Shown here: positions 16,513-29,332 of the stretch, piece after piece
How positions within the stretch are numbered: position 1 is the first letter of the stretch
Layout: each line of letters starts with the position of its first letter
Assembly: GCA_937898635.1 (NCBI GenBank)
Contig: CALEJW010000045.1
Coordinates: forward strand, 1 to 64,000
Origin: an uncultured Pseudomonadota bacterium
Lineage (GTDB): Bacteria; Pseudomonadota; Gammaproteobacteria; Burkholderiales; Usitatibacteraceae
Direction: 5' to 3'
DNA length: 64,000 nt
Program-made: the position numbers and the translations under genes
The notes under the pieces: generated by a model
Told to the model about the DNA's origin: nothing
What the model saw: the letters and a program-made list of their open reading frames with translations, nothing else
The model's database searches: none

Positions 16513-17781
16513 ATGACGGAAAAGGTCGGCGGAGAAAAGCTCCTCTATTGCTCCTTCTGCGGCAAGAGCCAGCACGAGGTGAGGAAGCTGATCGCCGGCC
16601 CCTCGGTGTTCATCTGCGACGAGTGCATCGACCTCTGCAACGACATCATCCGCGAGGAGGCCGCGCCCGACACGACGGCCAAGGCCGCGAAGAGCGACCT
16701 GCCCAGCCCGCACGAGATCTGCGACATCCTCGACCAGTACGTGATCGGCCAGGTGCAGGCGAAGAAGATCCTCTCGGTCGCCGTCTACAACCACTACAAG
16801 CGGCTGAAGTCCGGCGGCAAGCAGGACGAGGTCGAGCTCGCCAAGTCGAACATCCTGCTCATCGGCCCCACGGGCTCCGGGAAGACCCTCCTCGCGCAGA
16901 CGCTCGCGCGGCTGCTGAACGTCCCCTTCGTGATCGCCGACGCGACGACGCTCACCGAGGCCGGGTACGTGGGCGAGGACGTCGAGAACATCATCCAGAA
17001 GCTCCTGCAGAAGTGCGACTACGACGTCGAGAAGGCGCAGCGCGGCATCGTCTACATCGACGAGATCGACAAGATCTCGAGGAAGAGCGACAACCCCTCG
17101 ATCACCCGGGACGTGAGCGGGGAGGGCGTGCAGCAGGCGCTCCTCAAGCTGATCGAGGGCACCATCGCCTCCGTGCCGCCGCAGGGCGGGCGCAAGCACC
17201 CGAACCAGGAATTCGTCCAGGTCGACACCACGAACATCCTCTTCATCTGCGGCGGGGCCTTCAGCGGGCTCGAGAAGGTGATCCAGTACCGCACCGACAC
17301 CTCCGGCATGGGCTTCGGGGCGCAGGTGCGCTCCTCCTCCGACCGCAAGGAGATGAACCTTCTCCTGCACGGCGTGGAGCCCGAGGACCTCATCAAGTTC
17401 GGCCTCATCCCCGAGTTCGTCGGCCGCCTGCCGGTGGTCGCCGTCCTCGAGGAGCTCGACGCGGGGGCGCTCGTGAAGATCCTCACGGAGCCCAAGAACG
17501 CGCTCGTGAAGCAGTACCAGAAACTTCTCGGCATGGAGGGCGTCGAACTGGAGTACCGCGACAACGCCCTCACCGCGATCGCCAAGCGGGCGCTGGAGCG
17601 GCGCACGGGCGCGCGGGGGCTTCGCTCCATCATCGAGCACGCGCTCCTCGAGATCATGTTCGACCTGCCCTCGCTTTCCAACGTCCAGAAGGTCGTCGTC
17701 GACGAAGGCTGCATCACCGGCGACACCAAGCCGCTGCTCATCTACGCCGACCAGCCGAAGGTCGCGGGTGGGCAGTCGTAG
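16513..17781 (+). CDS. clpX: ClpX unfoldase, ATP-binding subunit of ClpXP
   Basis: AAA+ unfoldase that feeds tagged substrates to ClpP. The 422-residue product has an N-terminal four-cysteine zinc domain ([11 protein letters not shown], then CDECIDLC), Walker A GPTGSGKT, Walker [19 protein letters not shown] pore-loop sequence and [11 protein letters not shown] sensor 2. The IGF-type ClpP-binding loop region lies after the ATPase large domain. It follows clpP in the same operon. Confidence 0.97.
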   Translation: MTEKVGGEKLLYCSFCGKSQHEVRKLIAGPSVFICDECIDLCNDIIREEAAPDTTAKAAKSDLPSPHEICDILDQYVIGQVQAKKILSVAVYNHYKRLKSGGKQDEVELAKSNILLIGPTGSGKTLLAQTLARLLNVPFVIADATTLTEAGYVGEDVENIIQKLLQKCDYDVEKAQRGIVYIDEIDKISRKSDNPSITRDVSGEGVQQALLKLIEGTIASVPPQGGRKHPNQEFVQVDTTNILFICGGAFSGLEKVIQYRTDTSGMGFGAQVRSSSDRKEMNLLLHGVEPEDLIKFGLIPEFVGRLPVVAVLEELDAGALVKILTEPKNALVKQYQKLLGMEGVELEYRDNALTAIAKRALERRTGARGLRSIIEHALLEIMFDLPSLSNVQKVVVDEGCITGDTKPLLIYADQPKVAGGQS

Positions 17782-17847
17782 CGCCGCGGCCGTTTTCCCC
17801 GGCTCCCGGCGCGGTTCCGCCCCCCGCCCGCCGCCCCGCGGACGGGC

Positions 17848-17877
17848 CTTGATCGCCGGCCCCGCGGCCCCCATCTA
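17848..17877 (+). promoter_or_regulatory. Putative sigma-32 heat-shock promoter for lon
   Basis: CTTGATC (17848-17854) and CCCCATCTA (17869-17877) are separated by 14 bases. This closely matches the sigma-32 consensus CTTGAAA-N13-17-CCCCATNT. It lies about 30 bases before the lon ATG, and lon is a classic heat-shock gene. Confidence 0.75.
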
Positions 17878-17906
17878 TTTCGCCTGAACCTTCCCAGGAA
17901 CCCGCC

Positions 17907-20321
<2,415 letters not shown>

Positions 20322-20353
20322 AACCCACCGGAACCATCGCCAGGGAGCAAGAC

Positions 20354-20626
20354 GTGAACAAATCGGACCTGATCGAGGCGATCGCCAAGAGCGCCGACAT
20401 CTCCAAGGCCGCCGCCGGCCGCGCCCTCGAGGGGGCGCTCGCGGCGATCCGGGGATCGCTGCGCAAGGGAGGCTCCGTGAGCCTCGTGGGCTTCGGCACC
20501 TTCCACGTGGGGCGGCGCGCGCCCCGCTCGGGACGCAACCCGCGCACCGGGGCTCCCATTCGGATCAAGGCCGCCAAGGTGCCCAAGTTCCGCGCTGGAA
20601 AAGCGCTCCGCGATGCGCTAAACTGA
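20354..20626 (+). CDS. hup: HU-family nucleoid DNA-binding protein
   Basis: A 90-residue histone-like protein that bends DNA. The N-terminus is [19 protein letters not shown]; the family core [19 protein letters not shown] and [12 protein letters not shown] form the DNA-binding arm, including the conserved Pro. The start is GTG, with AGGGAG 6 bases upstream. It is 32 bases after lon and 10 bases before tRNA-Val, so lon, HU and the tRNAs may share transcripts. Confidence 0.96.
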   Translation: MNKSDLIEAIAKSADISKAAAGRALEGALAAIRGSLRKGGSVSLVGFGTFHVGRRAPRSGRNPRTGAPIRIKAAKVPKFRAGKALRDALN

Positions 20627-20636
20627 CGGGCTTCCC

Positions 20637-20712
20637 GGGTGCTTAGCTCAGTTGGTAGAGCGTCGCCCTTACAAGGCGAAAGTCGGGGGTTCGAGACCCT
20701 CAGCACCCACCA
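20637..20712 (+). tRNA. tRNA-Val (anticodon UAC)
   Basis: A 76-base tRNA with acceptor gggtgct/agcaccc, encoded ACCA, D-arm gctcagttggtagagc, and anticodon stem tcgcc/ggcga around the loop cttacaa, giving UAC. It starts 10 bases after the HU stop with no room for its own promoter. Confidence 0.97.
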
Positions 20713-20779
20713 GCGCACGAGTGCCGCGCCCGCGGGGGCCCGACGCAGGAGCGCCGGCGGGGCCGGGAGCCAGTCTTAG

Positions 20780-20856
20780 GGAGTGGTAGTTCAGTTGGTT
20801 AGAATACCGGCCTGTCACGCCGGGGGTCGCGGGTTCGAGTCCCGTCCACTCCGCCA
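20780..20856 (+). tRNA. tRNA-Asp (anticodon GUC)
   Basis: A 77-base tRNA with acceptor ggagtgg/ccactcc, then GCCA. The anticodon stem ccggc/gccgg surrounds the loop ctgtcac, giving GUC. It is 67 bases after tRNA-Val and followed by a terminator. Confidence 0.97.
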
Positions 20857-20864
20857 GTCCACCA

Positions 20865-20892
20865 GGGCGAACCCGTGCGGGTTCGCCCTTTT
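20865..20892 (+). terminator. Rho-independent terminator after tRNA-Asp
   Basis: A perfect 11-bp stem (gggcgaacccg with cgggttcgccc), loop tg, then tttt. It lies 8 bases after the tRNA and should end the HU-tRNA transcript before ppiD. Confidence 0.9.
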
Positions 20893-20935
20893 CGCTTGAC
20901 CGCCCGTTTTCCAGGGCCCCGAGGCCAAGGTCGCC

Positions 20936-22843
20936 ATGCTCGCCCAGATCCGATCGCTAGCGCAGTACAAGATCGTCAAGTTCCTCTTCGCGATCTTCCT
21001 CATCATTCCCTTCGGTCTCTTCGGCATCGACTACTACTTCCGCACGCCCCTGGGGGGAGACACGATCGCGACGGTGGGCGAGCTCCGCGTGAGCCAGGGC
21101 GACTTCGACCAGGCGTTGCGCACGCAGCAGGAGACGCTCCAGGCCCAGTTCGGGCGCAACTTCGACGCCTCGATCATGGAGAACCCGGAGCTTCGCCGCT
21201 CCGTACTCGAGCGCGTGGTGAACGAGCGGCTCATCGCCCTGGGCGCGGCGCGCGCCGGGGTGAAGATCGGCGACGCGACGCTCGCCGATCGCATCGCGGG
21301 CGAGCCCGCCTTCCAGGACGACGGGAAGTTCTCCCGGGAGCGCTACGAGGCGATCGCGCGCTCCCAGGGCTTCAGCGTCGTGGGGCTCGACGAGCGGATC
21401 CGCGAGGACATGCGGCTCGCCCGCTACCGCGACGCGATCGTGCAGACGGCCTTCGTGCCGCGCACGACGCTCGACGGCTTCATCCGGCTCTCGGAACAGA
21501 GCCGCGAAGTGAGCGTGGTCACCGTCGGCCCCGAGGGCTTCGCCGCGGAGGTGAAGCCCACCGAGGCGCAGCTCAAGGCCTACTACGACGCCCACGCGCG
21601 CGACTACGCCGTGCCCGAGCAGGTCCGCGTGGAGTACGTGGAACTCTCCCTGGATGCCCTCGCGGCGAAAACGCCCGTCGATCCCGAGGACGTGCGCAAG
21701 TTCTACGAGTCCAGCAAGTCGCGCTTCGTGCAGCGCGAGGAGCGCCGCGCGAGCCACATCCTGATCAGCGTGAAGCCCGACGCGGGCGAGGCGGAGCGCA
21801 AGGCCGCCGAGGCCAGGGCGAGCGCGCTCGCCGCGCAGCTGCGCAAGGCGCCGGCCGGATTCGCCGAGGCGGCGAAGAAGAACTCCCAGGACCCCGGTTC
21901 GGCGGTGCAGGGCGGCGACCTCGGCTTCTTCGCGCGCGGCGCGATGGTGAAGCCCTTCGAGGAAGCCGCGTTCGCGGCGAAGAAGGACGAGATCGTGGGC
22001 CCGGTGCTCTCCGACTTCGGCTACCACGTGATCCGGGTGACGGAGGTGAAGCCGGAGAAGGGCAAGAGCCTCGCGGAGGCCGCGCCCGAGATCGAGGCCG
22101 AGCTCAAGAAGGGCGCGGCGGCCCGCCGCTTCGCGGAGGTGGCCGAGGGGCTCACGAACATCGTCTACGAGCAGTCCACGAGCCTCAAGCCCGCCGCGGA
22201 CACCTTCAAGCTCCCGCTCCAGCAGTCGGGCTGGTTCGGCCGGACCGGCGGCGCGCCCCCGCTGCTGGCCAACCCGAAGCTGATCGCGGAAATCTTTTCC
22301 GACAACACGATCAAGGCGAAGCGCAACACCGCCGCGATCGAGGTCGCCCCGAGCGTGCTCGTCGCCGCCCGCGTGCTCGAGCACAAGCCGGCCGACCAGC
22401 GCCCGTTCGAGTCGGTGCGCGCCCAGATCGAGCAGCGCTACAAGCGCGAGGAGGCCATGAAGCTCGCCACCGCCGACGGCGAGGCGAAGCTCAAGGCCGC
22501 CCGGGAGGGCAAGGACGGCGGCCTCAAGTGGCCCGCACCCCTCGCCGTGAGCCGCCAGAAGCCGGGCGGGCTCGCGCCGCAGGTCCTCGACCGCGTCTTC
22601 CGCGCGGACGCGAAGAAGCTTCCCGCGGTCGTGGGCGTGGCCACGCCCCTGGGCTATTCGCTGGTGAAGATCACCAAGGTGATCGAGGTCGAGGCGATCG
22701 ACGAGGACAAGCGGAAGGGCCTCGCCGAGCAGTTGCGCCAGACCGTGGCGATGAGCGAGCTCGAGTCCGTCCTGAAGGGCCTGAAGCAACGGATCGGGGT
22801 CGAGGTGCGCACGGACGCCCTGCAGAAGAAGGCCGGCTCCTAG
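20936..22843 (+). CDS. ppiD: Periplasmic folding chaperone PpiD (SurA/parvulin type)
   Basis: Inner-membrane-anchored chaperone that helps outer-membrane and secreted proteins fold. The 635-residue product has one N-terminal transmembrane anchor ([19 protein letters not shown]). A SurA-like N-domain follows ([15 protein letters not shown]), then a parvulin domain at about 280-370 ([36 protein letters not shown]), and a long helical C-terminus. It sits downstream of the lon-HU-tRNA block and converges with fabI. Confidence 0.94.
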   Translation: MLAQIRSLAQYKIVKFLFAIFLIIPFGLFGIDYYFRTPLGGDTIATVGELRVSQGDFDQALRTQQETLQAQFGRNFDASIMENPELRRSVLERVVNERLIALGAARAGVKIGDATLADRIAGEPAFQDDGKFSRERYEAIARSQGFSVVGLDERIREDMRLARYRDAIVQTAFVPRTTLDGFIRLSEQSREVSVVTVGPEGFAAEVKPTEAQLKAYYDAHARDYAVPEQVRVEYVELSLDALAAKTPVDPEDVRKFYESSKSRFVQREERRASHILISVKPDAGEAERKAAEARASALAAQLRKAPAGFAEAAKKNSQDPGSAVQGGDLGFFARGAMVKPFEEAAFAAKKDEIVGPVLSDFGYHVIRVTEVKPEKGKSLAEAAPEIEAELKKGAAARRFAEVAEGLTNIVYEQSTSLKPAADTFKLPLQQSGWFGRTGGAPPLLANPKLIAEIFSDNTIKAKRNTAAIEVAPSVLVAARVLEHKPADQRPFESVRAQIEQRYKREEAMKLATADGEAKLKAAREGKDGGLKWPAPLAVSRQKPGGLAPQVLDRVFRADAKKLPAVVGVATPLGYSLVKITKVIEVEAIDEDKRKGLAEQLRQTVAMSELESVLKGLKQRIGVEVRTDALQKKAGS

Positions 22844-22858
22844 CGCGCGGCCCGGCGG

Positions 22859-23647
22859 CTACTCCTCCGCGAGGCCCGCCGTGGTGGTGCTGAACCCCGC
22901 GTCCACGTGGGTCACCTCGCCCGTGATGCCGCTCGAGAGGTCGGAGAGCAGGAAGGCCGCGACGTTGCCCACCTCGTCGGCGGTCACGTTGCGGCGCAGC
23001 GGCGCGTTCCTCTCGACGAAGCGGAAGATCTTGCCGAAGTCGCCGATGCCCGCGGCCGCGAGGGTCTTGATCGGGCCCGCCGAGATCGCGTTCACGCGGA
23101 TCCCCTGGGGACCCAGTCCCGCCGCGAGGTAGCGCACGCAGGCCTCCAGGCTCGCCTTCGCGAGCCCCATCACGTTGTAGCGCGGGATCGAGCGCACGGA
23201 GCCGAGGTAGGTGAGGGTGACGATCGACCCGGCGCGGCCCTTCATGAGCGGGGCGCCAGCCTTGGCGAGCGCGGCGAGGCTGTAGCTCGAGATGTCGTGG
23301 GCGATGCGGAAGGCCTCGCGCGTGACGCTCTCGTGGAACTCGCCCTTGAGCGCCTCGCGGGGCGCGAACGCGATGGCGTGGACGATGCCGTCGAGCCCGT
23401 CCCAGTGCCGCGCGAGGCCCGCGAAGAGGGCCTCGATCTGTGCGTCGTCGGCCACGTCGCAGGCAAAGAGGGGCGGTGCGCCGAATTCCCCGGCGAGCTC
23501 GGCCACCCGCTCGCGGATGCCCTCGCCCTGGTAGGTGAAGGCGAGTTCCGCCCCCTCGCGGAAGAGCGCCTTCGCGACGCCGTAGGCGATGGACCGGTTG
23601 GAGAGCATCCCGGTGACGAGAACGCGCTTTCCCTGCATGAACCCCAT
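22859..23647 (-). CDS. fabI: Enoyl-[acyl-carrier-protein] reductase (NADH) FabI
   Basis: Last reductive step of each fatty-acid elongation cycle and the target of triclosan. The 262-residue divergent SDR has [18 protein letters not shown] for the cofactor site, [12 protein letters not shown], and the catalytic pair in [18 protein letters not shown] (Tyr-x6-Lys). The C-terminus is [11 protein letters not shown] chose the ATG at 23647 (MGFMQGKRV). It converges with ppiD and diverges from the ABC transporter cluster. Confidence 0.96.
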   Translation of the reverse strand: MGFMQGKRVLVTGMLSNRSIAYGVAKALFREGAELAFTYQGEGIRERVAELAGEFGAPPLFACDVADDAQIEALFAGLARHWDGLDGIVHAIAFAPREALKGEFHESVTREAFRIAHDISSYSLAALAKAGAPLMKGRAGSIVTLTYLGSVRSIPRYNVMGLAKASLEACVRYLAAGLGPQGIRVNAISAGPIKTLAAAGIGDFGKIFRFVERNAPLRRNVTADEVGNVAAFLLSDLSSGITGEVTHVDAGFSTTTAGLAEE

Positions 23648-23666
23648 TGCGGGCGTCCTTTCCCAG

Positions 23667-23709
23667 TAGAATTGCGGCAATTTTCGGCGGCGAACGGGGT
23701 CGAATTCTA
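23667..23709. promoter_or_regulatory. Inverted TAGAATT / AATTCTA pair between fabI and the ABC operon
   Basis: TAGAATT (23667-23673) and AATTCTA (23703-23709) are inverted copies 36 bases apart in the 113-base divergent region. Each contains a -10-like TAGAAT in one direction. No convincing -35 elements were found, so this may be two back-to-back promoters or an operator. Confidence 0.3.
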
Positions 23710-23760
23710 TCGCATTCCCGGCCCGGCTCCCCGCCGCCGCCCCACGGAGGTCCGAATTCC

Positions 23761-25578
23761 ATGAAGCCCGCGAGCCTCGTCGCCCCGTTCCTCGCCGCCC
23801 TGGCCATCGCCGCGCCCGCCGCCGCGGAGCAGACCGCCAGGGTCTTCCGCTACGCGTTCGAGGTGGCCGAGACGGGCTTCGACCCGGCCGAGATCTCGGA
23901 CCTCTACTCCTCGAACGTGATCGCGAACATCTTCGACCCGCCGCTCGCCTACGACTACCTGGCGAGGCCGATCAAGCTCGTCCCGAACACGCTCGTCGCG
24001 ATGCCCGAGGTGACCGAGAACGGGACGCTCTACACGATGCGCGTGAAGCCCGGCATCTACTTCGCCGACGATCCGGCCTTCAAGGGCGCGAAGCGCGAGC
24101 TCACGGCCCAGGACTACGTGTACTCGATCAAGCGCCTCTTCGACCCGAAGAAGCGCTCGCCCAACCTGTACCTCCTCGAGGGCCAGATCGTGGGCATGGA
24201 CGAGGTGCTCGCCGACGCGCGCCGCAACAACCGCATGGACTACGCCGCCGTGGCCGAGGGCCTGCGCGCGCTCGACCGCTACACCTTCCAGATCCGCCTC
24301 AAGCAGCCCAACTACAACTTCCTCTACTACCTCGCCTACTGCAACCTCACCTGCGCGGTGGCCCGCGAGGTCGCCGAGGAATACGGCGAGCGCACCGCCG
24401 AGCACCCGGTGGGCACGGGGCCCTTCCGGCTCGCGTTCTGGAAGCGCTCCTCGAAGATGGTGTTCGAGGCCAACCCGAACTTCCGCGAGGAGCGCTACGA
24501 CGGCGAGCCCGCGCCCGGCGACGAGTCCGCGCGGGCGATCCTCGCGAAGCTCAAGGGCAAGCGCCTGCCGATGGTCGACCGCGTGGAGGTGTACGTGATC
24601 GAGGAGCCCCAGCCGCGCTGGCTCGCGTTCCTCAACAACGAGCTCGACTTCATCGAGCGCCTGCCCAACGAGTTCGCGAACGTCGCCACGCCCAACAACG
24701 AGCTTTCCGCGAACCTGCGCCGGCGCGGCATCCGGATGGAGCGAACGCCCGGCATCGAGCTCACCTACTCCTACTTCGGCATGAAGGATCCCGTGGTCGG
24801 CGGCTACGAGCCGGAAAAGGTGGCGCTGCGCCGCGCGATCGTGCTGGGCCAGGACGTGGGCGCCGAGATCCGCATCGCCCGCAAGAACCAGGCGATCCCC
24901 GCGCAGAGCCCCATCGGCCCGGGGGCGCTCGGCTACGACCCGGACTTCCGCTCGACCGCGACCGAGTACAACCCCGCCAAGTCCAAGGCGCTGCTGGACA
25001 TGTACGGCTACCTCGACTGCGACGGCGACGGCTGGCGCGACCTGCCGCGCAAGGCCCCCGCGGAGCCGTGCCGGCCCTTCACGCTGGAGTACGCCTCCGC
25101 GCCCGGCGCCCAGCAGAAGCCGCTCGACGAGAACTGGAAGAAGAACATGGATGCGATCGGCATCAACATGGGCTTCAAGAAGGCCAAGTGGCCGGACCTC
25201 CTCAAGGAATCGAAGGCGGGGCGCCTGCAGATGTGGGGCGTGGGCTGGAGCGCCGCCGTCCCCGACGCCGACTCCTTCTTCGTGCTGCTCTACGGGCCCA
25301 ACGCGGGGCAGGCGAACCACTCGCGCTTCGACCTGCCGGAGTTCAACCGCCTCTACGAGCAGGCCCGGCGCCTGCCCCACGGGCCGGAGCGCGACGCGCT
25401 CTACCGCGAGATGAACCGGCTTTTCCTCGTGTACTCGCCGTGGCGGCTGGGCGTGCACCGCATCTACACGGACCTTTCCCAGCCCTGGACCGTGGGCTTC
25501 AAGCGCCACCCGGTGATGCGCGGCTTCTGGAAGTTCATCGACATCGACCCGGCCGTGCTCACCACGGCGAGCCGGTAG
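23761..25578 (+). CDS. ABC transporter substrate-binding protein, family 5 (first of three paralogues)
   Basis: A 605-residue periplasmic binding protein for peptides or similar ligands. Signal peptide [20 protein letters not shown] with likely cleavage after AAA. The mature part has [62 protein letters not shown] and [19 protein letters not shown], repeated in the next two genes. The length suits the YejA-like branch better than DppA (about 530). GGAGG lies 10 bases before the ATG. Ligand unknown. Confidence 0.93.
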   Translation: MKPASLVAPFLAALAIAAPAAAEQTARVFRYAFEVAETGFDPAEISDLYSSNVIANIFDPPLAYDYLARPIKLVPNTLVAMPEVTENGTLYTMRVKPGIYFADDPAFKGAKRELTAQDYVYSIKRLFDPKKRSPNLYLLEGQIVGMDEVLADARRNNRMDYAAVAEGLRALDRYTFQIRLKQPNYNFLYYLAYCNLTCAVAREVAEEYGERTAEHPVGTGPFRLAFWKRSSKMVFEANPNFREERYDGEPAPGDESARAILAKLKGKRLPMVDRVEVYVIEEPQPRWLAFLNNELDFIERLPNEFANVATPNNELSANLRRRGIRMERTPGIELTYSYFGMKDPVVGGYEPEKVALRRAIVLGQDVGAEIRIARKNQAIPAQSPIGPGALGYDPDFRSTATEYNPAKSKALLDMYGYLDCDGDGWRDLPRKAPAEPCRPFTLEYASAPGAQQKPLDENWKKNMDAIGINMGFKKAKWPDLLKESKAGRLQMWGVGWSAAVPDADSFFVLLYGPNAGQANHSRFDLPEFNRLYEQARRLPHGPERDALYREMNRLFLVYSPWRLGVHRIYTDLSQPWTVGFKRHPVMRGFWKFIDIDPAVLTTASR

Positions 25579-25583
25579 TCCCC

Positions 25584-27380
25584 GTGCCGAAGTCCTCGGC
25601 CCGGGCCCGGCTTGCCGCCGTCCTGGCGACGGCCGTCCTCGCCGCGTCCGCCGCGGCCGCGCCCCTGAAGGTACTGCGCGTTCCCTTCGTGATCGCGGAG
25701 ACCAACTTCGATCCGGCCTTCGTCTCCGACACCTACTCGACCACGGTGCTCGACGAGATCTTCGAGCCGCCCCTCACCTACGACATGCTCGCGCGGCCCT
25801 ACAAGCTCAAGCCCCAGACGGCCGAGGCGATGCCCGAGGTGACCGAGGCAGGCCGCGTGTACACGGTGAGGCTCAAGCGGGGAATCCACTTCGCCGACGA
25901 CCCGGCCTTCGGGGGCGCGCGGCGCGAGCTCACGGCGAAGGACTACGAGTTCGCGATCAAGCGCCTGATCGACCCGGCCATCCGCTCGCCCAATGCCTGG
26001 CTGGTGGAGGGACGGATCGAGGGCATCGACGAGGCGGCCGCCGCGGCGAAGAAAGCGGGGCGGCTCGACTACGACCTGCCGATCCGCGGCGTGGAGACGC
26101 CGGACCGGTACACGCTTCGCATCCGGCTCGCCAAGCCCGACTACAACTTCGTCTACATCCTCGCCATGGCCACGCTCGGCGCGCAGGCGAGGGAGGTGGT
26201 CGAGCGCTACGGCGCGGACATCGGCGCGCACCCCGTGGGCACCGGGCCCTACCTGCTCAAGGAGTGGAAGCGCTCCTCGAAGATCGTGCTCGAGAGAAAC
26301 CCCGGCTTCCGGGAGGTGTACTACGAGGCCGAGCCGCCGCCCGATGATCCGGTGTCCCAGCGCCTCTATCGCGAGATGAAGGGCAAGCGCATCCCCCAGA
26401 TCGACCGCGTGGAGATCGCCGTGATCGAGGAGTCGCAGCCGCGCTGGCTCGCCTTTCTCAACGGAGAACTCGACTGGGTGAACCTCCCCTACGAGTTCAA
26501 GAGCATGGCGCTGCCCGGGGACCGGCCCGCGCCCTGGCTCGCGAAGAAGGGCGTGAAGTACATCCCCGGCATCGACATCGACGTGACCTACATGTACTGG
26601 AACATGAAGGACCCGGTGTGGGGGGGCTACACGCCGGAGAAGGTCGCGCTGCGCCGCGCCATGGGCCTCGCCTACGACATGGACGCGGAGATCTTCCTCG
26701 TGCGCAACGGCACCGCGATCGAGGCGCAGTCGCCCCTGCCGCCGGGCGTCCTCGGGTACGACCCGCAGTTCCACCTGGGGCCGTCCTACGACCCGGCGCG
26801 CGCGAAAGCGCTGCTCGACATGTTCGACTACCTCGACCGCGATGGCGACGGCTGGCGCGAGCAACCCGACGGCAAGCCCCTCGTCTTCACCTACGCGACG
26901 GGCCCCACCCAGCTCGAGCGGCTCTTCACGCAGCTCTGGAAGAAGAACATCGAGGCGATCGGCATCCGCGTCGAGGTGATGGTCGAGAAGTGGCCCGACC
27001 TGCGCAAGAAGTCCAAGCTCGGCAAGCTCTCCAACTGGCACCTCGCGTGGAGCTACGACTACCCGGACGCGGAGAACGGCCTGCAGCTCCTCTACGGGCC
27101 CAACTGCGGCTCGTCCAACGACGGCTGCTTCCAGCTCGAGGCCTACGACCGGCTCTACGAGAAGGCCGCGGCCCTGCCGCCGGGGCCCGAGCGCACGGCG
27201 ATCTACGGCGAGATGGTCCGCCTGGTCGCGGTCTACGCGCCCTGGAAGTCCTTCGTCCACCGCAAGCGCGACCAGATGATCCAGCCCTGGGTGCTCGGCT
27301 GGCGCAAGCACAATTTCATCCACGACGCCTACCGCTACGCCGACATCGACCTCGAGGTCCGGGCGAGGTACCTGAAATGA
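25584..27380 (+). CDS. ABC transporter substrate-binding protein, family 5 (second paralogue)
   Basis: A 598-residue paralogue of the preceding protein, with GTG start five bases after its stop. Signal peptide around RLAAVLATAVLAASAAAAP. Shared motifs include AETNFDPAFVSDTYS, FEPPLTYDMLARP, HFADDPAFGGARRELTAKDY, HPVGTGPYLLKEWKRSS and LLDMFDYLDRDGDGWREQP. It differs near the C-terminus, where a cysteine pair appears (PNCGSSNDGCFQLE), so its ligand pocket or stability may differ. Confidence 0.92.
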   Translation: MPKSSARARLAAVLATAVLAASAAAAPLKVLRVPFVIAETNFDPAFVSDTYSTTVLDEIFEPPLTYDMLARPYKLKPQTAEAMPEVTEAGRVYTVRLKRGIHFADDPAFGGARRELTAKDYEFAIKRLIDPAIRSPNAWLVEGRIEGIDEAAAAAKKAGRLDYDLPIRGVETPDRYTLRIRLAKPDYNFVYILAMATLGAQAREVVERYGADIGAHPVGTGPYLLKEWKRSSKIVLERNPGFREVYYEAEPPPDDPVSQRLYREMKGKRIPQIDRVEIAVIEESQPRWLAFLNGELDWVNLPYEFKSMALPGDRPAPWLAKKGVKYIPGIDIDVTYMYWNMKDPVWGGYTPEKVALRRAMGLAYDMDAEIFLVRNGTAIEAQSPLPPGVLGYDPQFHLGPSYDPARAKALLDMFDYLDRDGDGWREQPDGKPLVFTYATGPTQLERLFTQLWKKNIEAIGIRVEVMVEKWPDLRKKSKLGKLSNWHLAWSYDYPDAENGLQLLYGPNCGSSNDGCFQLEAYDRLYEKAAALPPGPERTAIYGEMVRLVAVYAPWKSFVHRKRDQMIQPWVLGWRKHNFIHDAYRYADIDLEVRARYLK

Positions 27381-27426
27381 GCGCCCGGACCGGGGCGGCG
27401 GCGGCCATACCCCCTGGCGACAACGC

Positions 27427-27432
27427 TATAAT
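27427..27432 (+). promoter_or_regulatory. Putative -10 element before the third binding protein
   Basis: A perfect TATAAT in the 82-base gap between the second and third binding-protein genes. No good -35 was seen. It could give the third gene and the permeases separate transcription. Confidence 0.4.
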
Positions 27433-27462
27433 TCGCGATTTGCCCGATTCCGGAGCGCCTGC

Positions 27463-29274
27463 TTGAAGCGACCCCTCGCCCGCCTCGCCGCCATCCTCGC
27501 CTGCGCGCTCGTCGCCGCCGGCCCGGCCGGCGCGGCGGTGGAGCGCAAGGTCCTTCGCATGGCCTTCCGCACCGCCGAGACGGGCTTCGATCCGCAGCGC
27601 ATCTTCGACCGCTACTCGGTGGGGATCTGCGAGAACCTCTTCGAGCCGCTGCTCACCTACGACTACCTCGCCCGGCCGGTGAGGCTCGTGCCGCTCACGG
27701 CCGAGGCGATCCCCGTTCCGGAGGAGGGCGGCACGCGCTACACCTTCCGCATCCGCCCCGGCATCCTCTTCGCGGACGACCCGGCGTTCAAGGGGCGCAA
27801 GCGCGAGCTGGTCGCGCGCGACATCGAGTACTCGATCAAGCGCTTCCGCGACCCGAAGTACGCGAGCCCCTACGAGTGGCTCTTCGAGAACAAGATCGTC
27901 GGGCTGGACGCCCTCGCGGAGTCGGCGAAGAAGAACGGCGGGCGCCTCGACTACGACGCGAAGGTCCCGGGCCTGGAGGTCCGCGACGACTACACCATCA
28001 GCTTCAAGCTGACGGAGCCCGACTTCAACTTCCTCTACGTGCTCGCGATGCCCAACGTGGTCCCCGTGGCGCGGGAGGTGATCGAGGCCTACGGCGACGA
28101 CACCATGGCGCACCCCGTCGGCACCGGGCCTTTCATCCTGAAGGACTGGGTGCGCCGCTCGAAGATCGTGCTCGAGCGCAACCCCAACCACCGCGGCTAC
28201 GAGCTCGACACGAGCCACGCGGACCCCGCCGACGAATGGGACCGGCGCGCGATCGACGCCCTGCGCGGCAAGCGCCTGCCGCTGCTCGACCGCGTGGAGG
28301 TCTACCCCATCGAGGAGGAGCAGCCGCGCTTCCTCGCCTTCATCAACCGCGAGCACGACCTCCTGGACGAGACGCCCTTCGAGTTCATCGACCAGGTGCT
28401 GCCCAACGGCCGGCTCGCCCCGAACCTCGCGAGGCTCGGCGTGATGGTGTTCCGGGAGGAGCAGCCCGAGATCACCTACGACGTCTTCAACATCGACGAC
28501 CCCGTGGTGGGCGGCTACACCCCGGAGCGGGTCGCCCTGCGCCGCGCGATGGTCCTCGCCCACGACCGCGACCAGGAGATCGGGATCGTGAGGAAGGGCC
28601 AGGCGCTCCCCGCCCAGAGCCCGGTGCCGCCGGGGATCGTCGGCTTCGACAGCGCCTTCCGCGCGACCCAGCAGGACGTCGACCCGGCGCGCGCCAAGGC
28701 GCTGCTCGACATGTTCGGCTACACGGACCGCAACGGCGACGGCTGGCGGGAGCGCCCCGACGGCCGGCCGCTCGCGATCGACTACAAGTACAACGCCGGC
28801 AACCAGTCGAACCGCCAGCTCGCCGAGCTGTGGTCCAAGTCGATGGCCGCGATCGGCATCCGGATCGAGGCGCAGGCGGTGCAGTTCGCCGACCTCCTGA
28901 ACGACAAGCGGGTGGGCAAGTTCCAGATGGCGGGCTCGGCGTGGATCGCGGACTACCCGGACGCGCAGAACTTCCTGCAGCTGCTCTACGGGCCCAACAC
29001 CGGCCAGTCGAACGAGGCCCGCTTCAGGCTGGCGGAGTTCGACCGGCTCTACCGGCGCTCCCAGGCCGTGCCCGACAGCCCCGAGCGCAACGCCATCTAC
29101 CGGGAGATGAACCGCCTCATCCTCGCCTACGCGCCCTGGCGCCTGGGCGTGCACCGGATCTTCAACCACCTGCAATACCCCTGGGTGAAGGGCTACAAGA
29201 AGCACCCGATCCTCTACACGAACTTCAAGTACCTCGACCTGGACGTCGCCGCCCGCGCGGCGGCGGCCCGGTAG
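27463..29274 (+). CDS. ABC transporter substrate-binding protein, family 5 (third paralogue)
   Basis: A 603-residue paralogue with TTG start; a ggag sequence lies just upstream and the signal peptide RLAAILACALVAAGPAGAA begins soon after. Motifs shared with the first two: [80 protein letters not shown]. It is directly upstream of the permease genes, so it is the copy most likely dedicated to this transporter. Confidence 0.92.
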   Translation: MKRPLARLAAILACALVAAGPAGAAVERKVLRMAFRTAETGFDPQRIFDRYSVGICENLFEPLLTYDYLARPVRLVPLTAEAIPVPEEGGTRYTFRIRPGILFADDPAFKGRKRELVARDIEYSIKRFRDPKYASPYEWLFENKIVGLDALAESAKKNGGRLDYDAKVPGLEVRDDYTISFKLTEPDFNFLYVLAMPNVVPVAREVIEAYGDDTMAHPVGTGPFILKDWVRRSKIVLERNPNHRGYELDTSHADPADEWDRRAIDALRGKRLPLLDRVEVYPIEEEQPRFLAFINREHDLLDETPFEFIDQVLPNGRLAPNLARLGVMVFREEQPEITYDVFNIDDPVVGGYTPERVALRRAMVLAHDRDQEIGIVRKGQALPAQSPVPPGIVGFDSAFRATQQDVDPARAKALLDMFGYTDRNGDGWRERPDGRPLAIDYKYNAGNQSNRQLAELWSKSMAAIGIRIEAQAVQFADLLNDKRVGKFQMAGSAWIADYPDAQNFLQLLYGPNTGQSNEARFRLAEFDRLYRRSQAVPDSPERNAIYREMNRLILAYAPWRLGVHRIFNHLQYPWVKGYKKHPILYTNFKYLDLDVAARAAAAR

Positions 29275-29332
29275 CCTCCCCGGAGCCGCGCGGCGCGGCC
29301 GACCGGACCACGAAGCTGGAAGGAGAAGAAGC

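Noticed and set aside
20637..20856. tRNA genes as integration site for a mobile element
   Set aside because: No integrase, no second copy of a tRNA 3' end nearby, and the flanking genes form a conserved core order.
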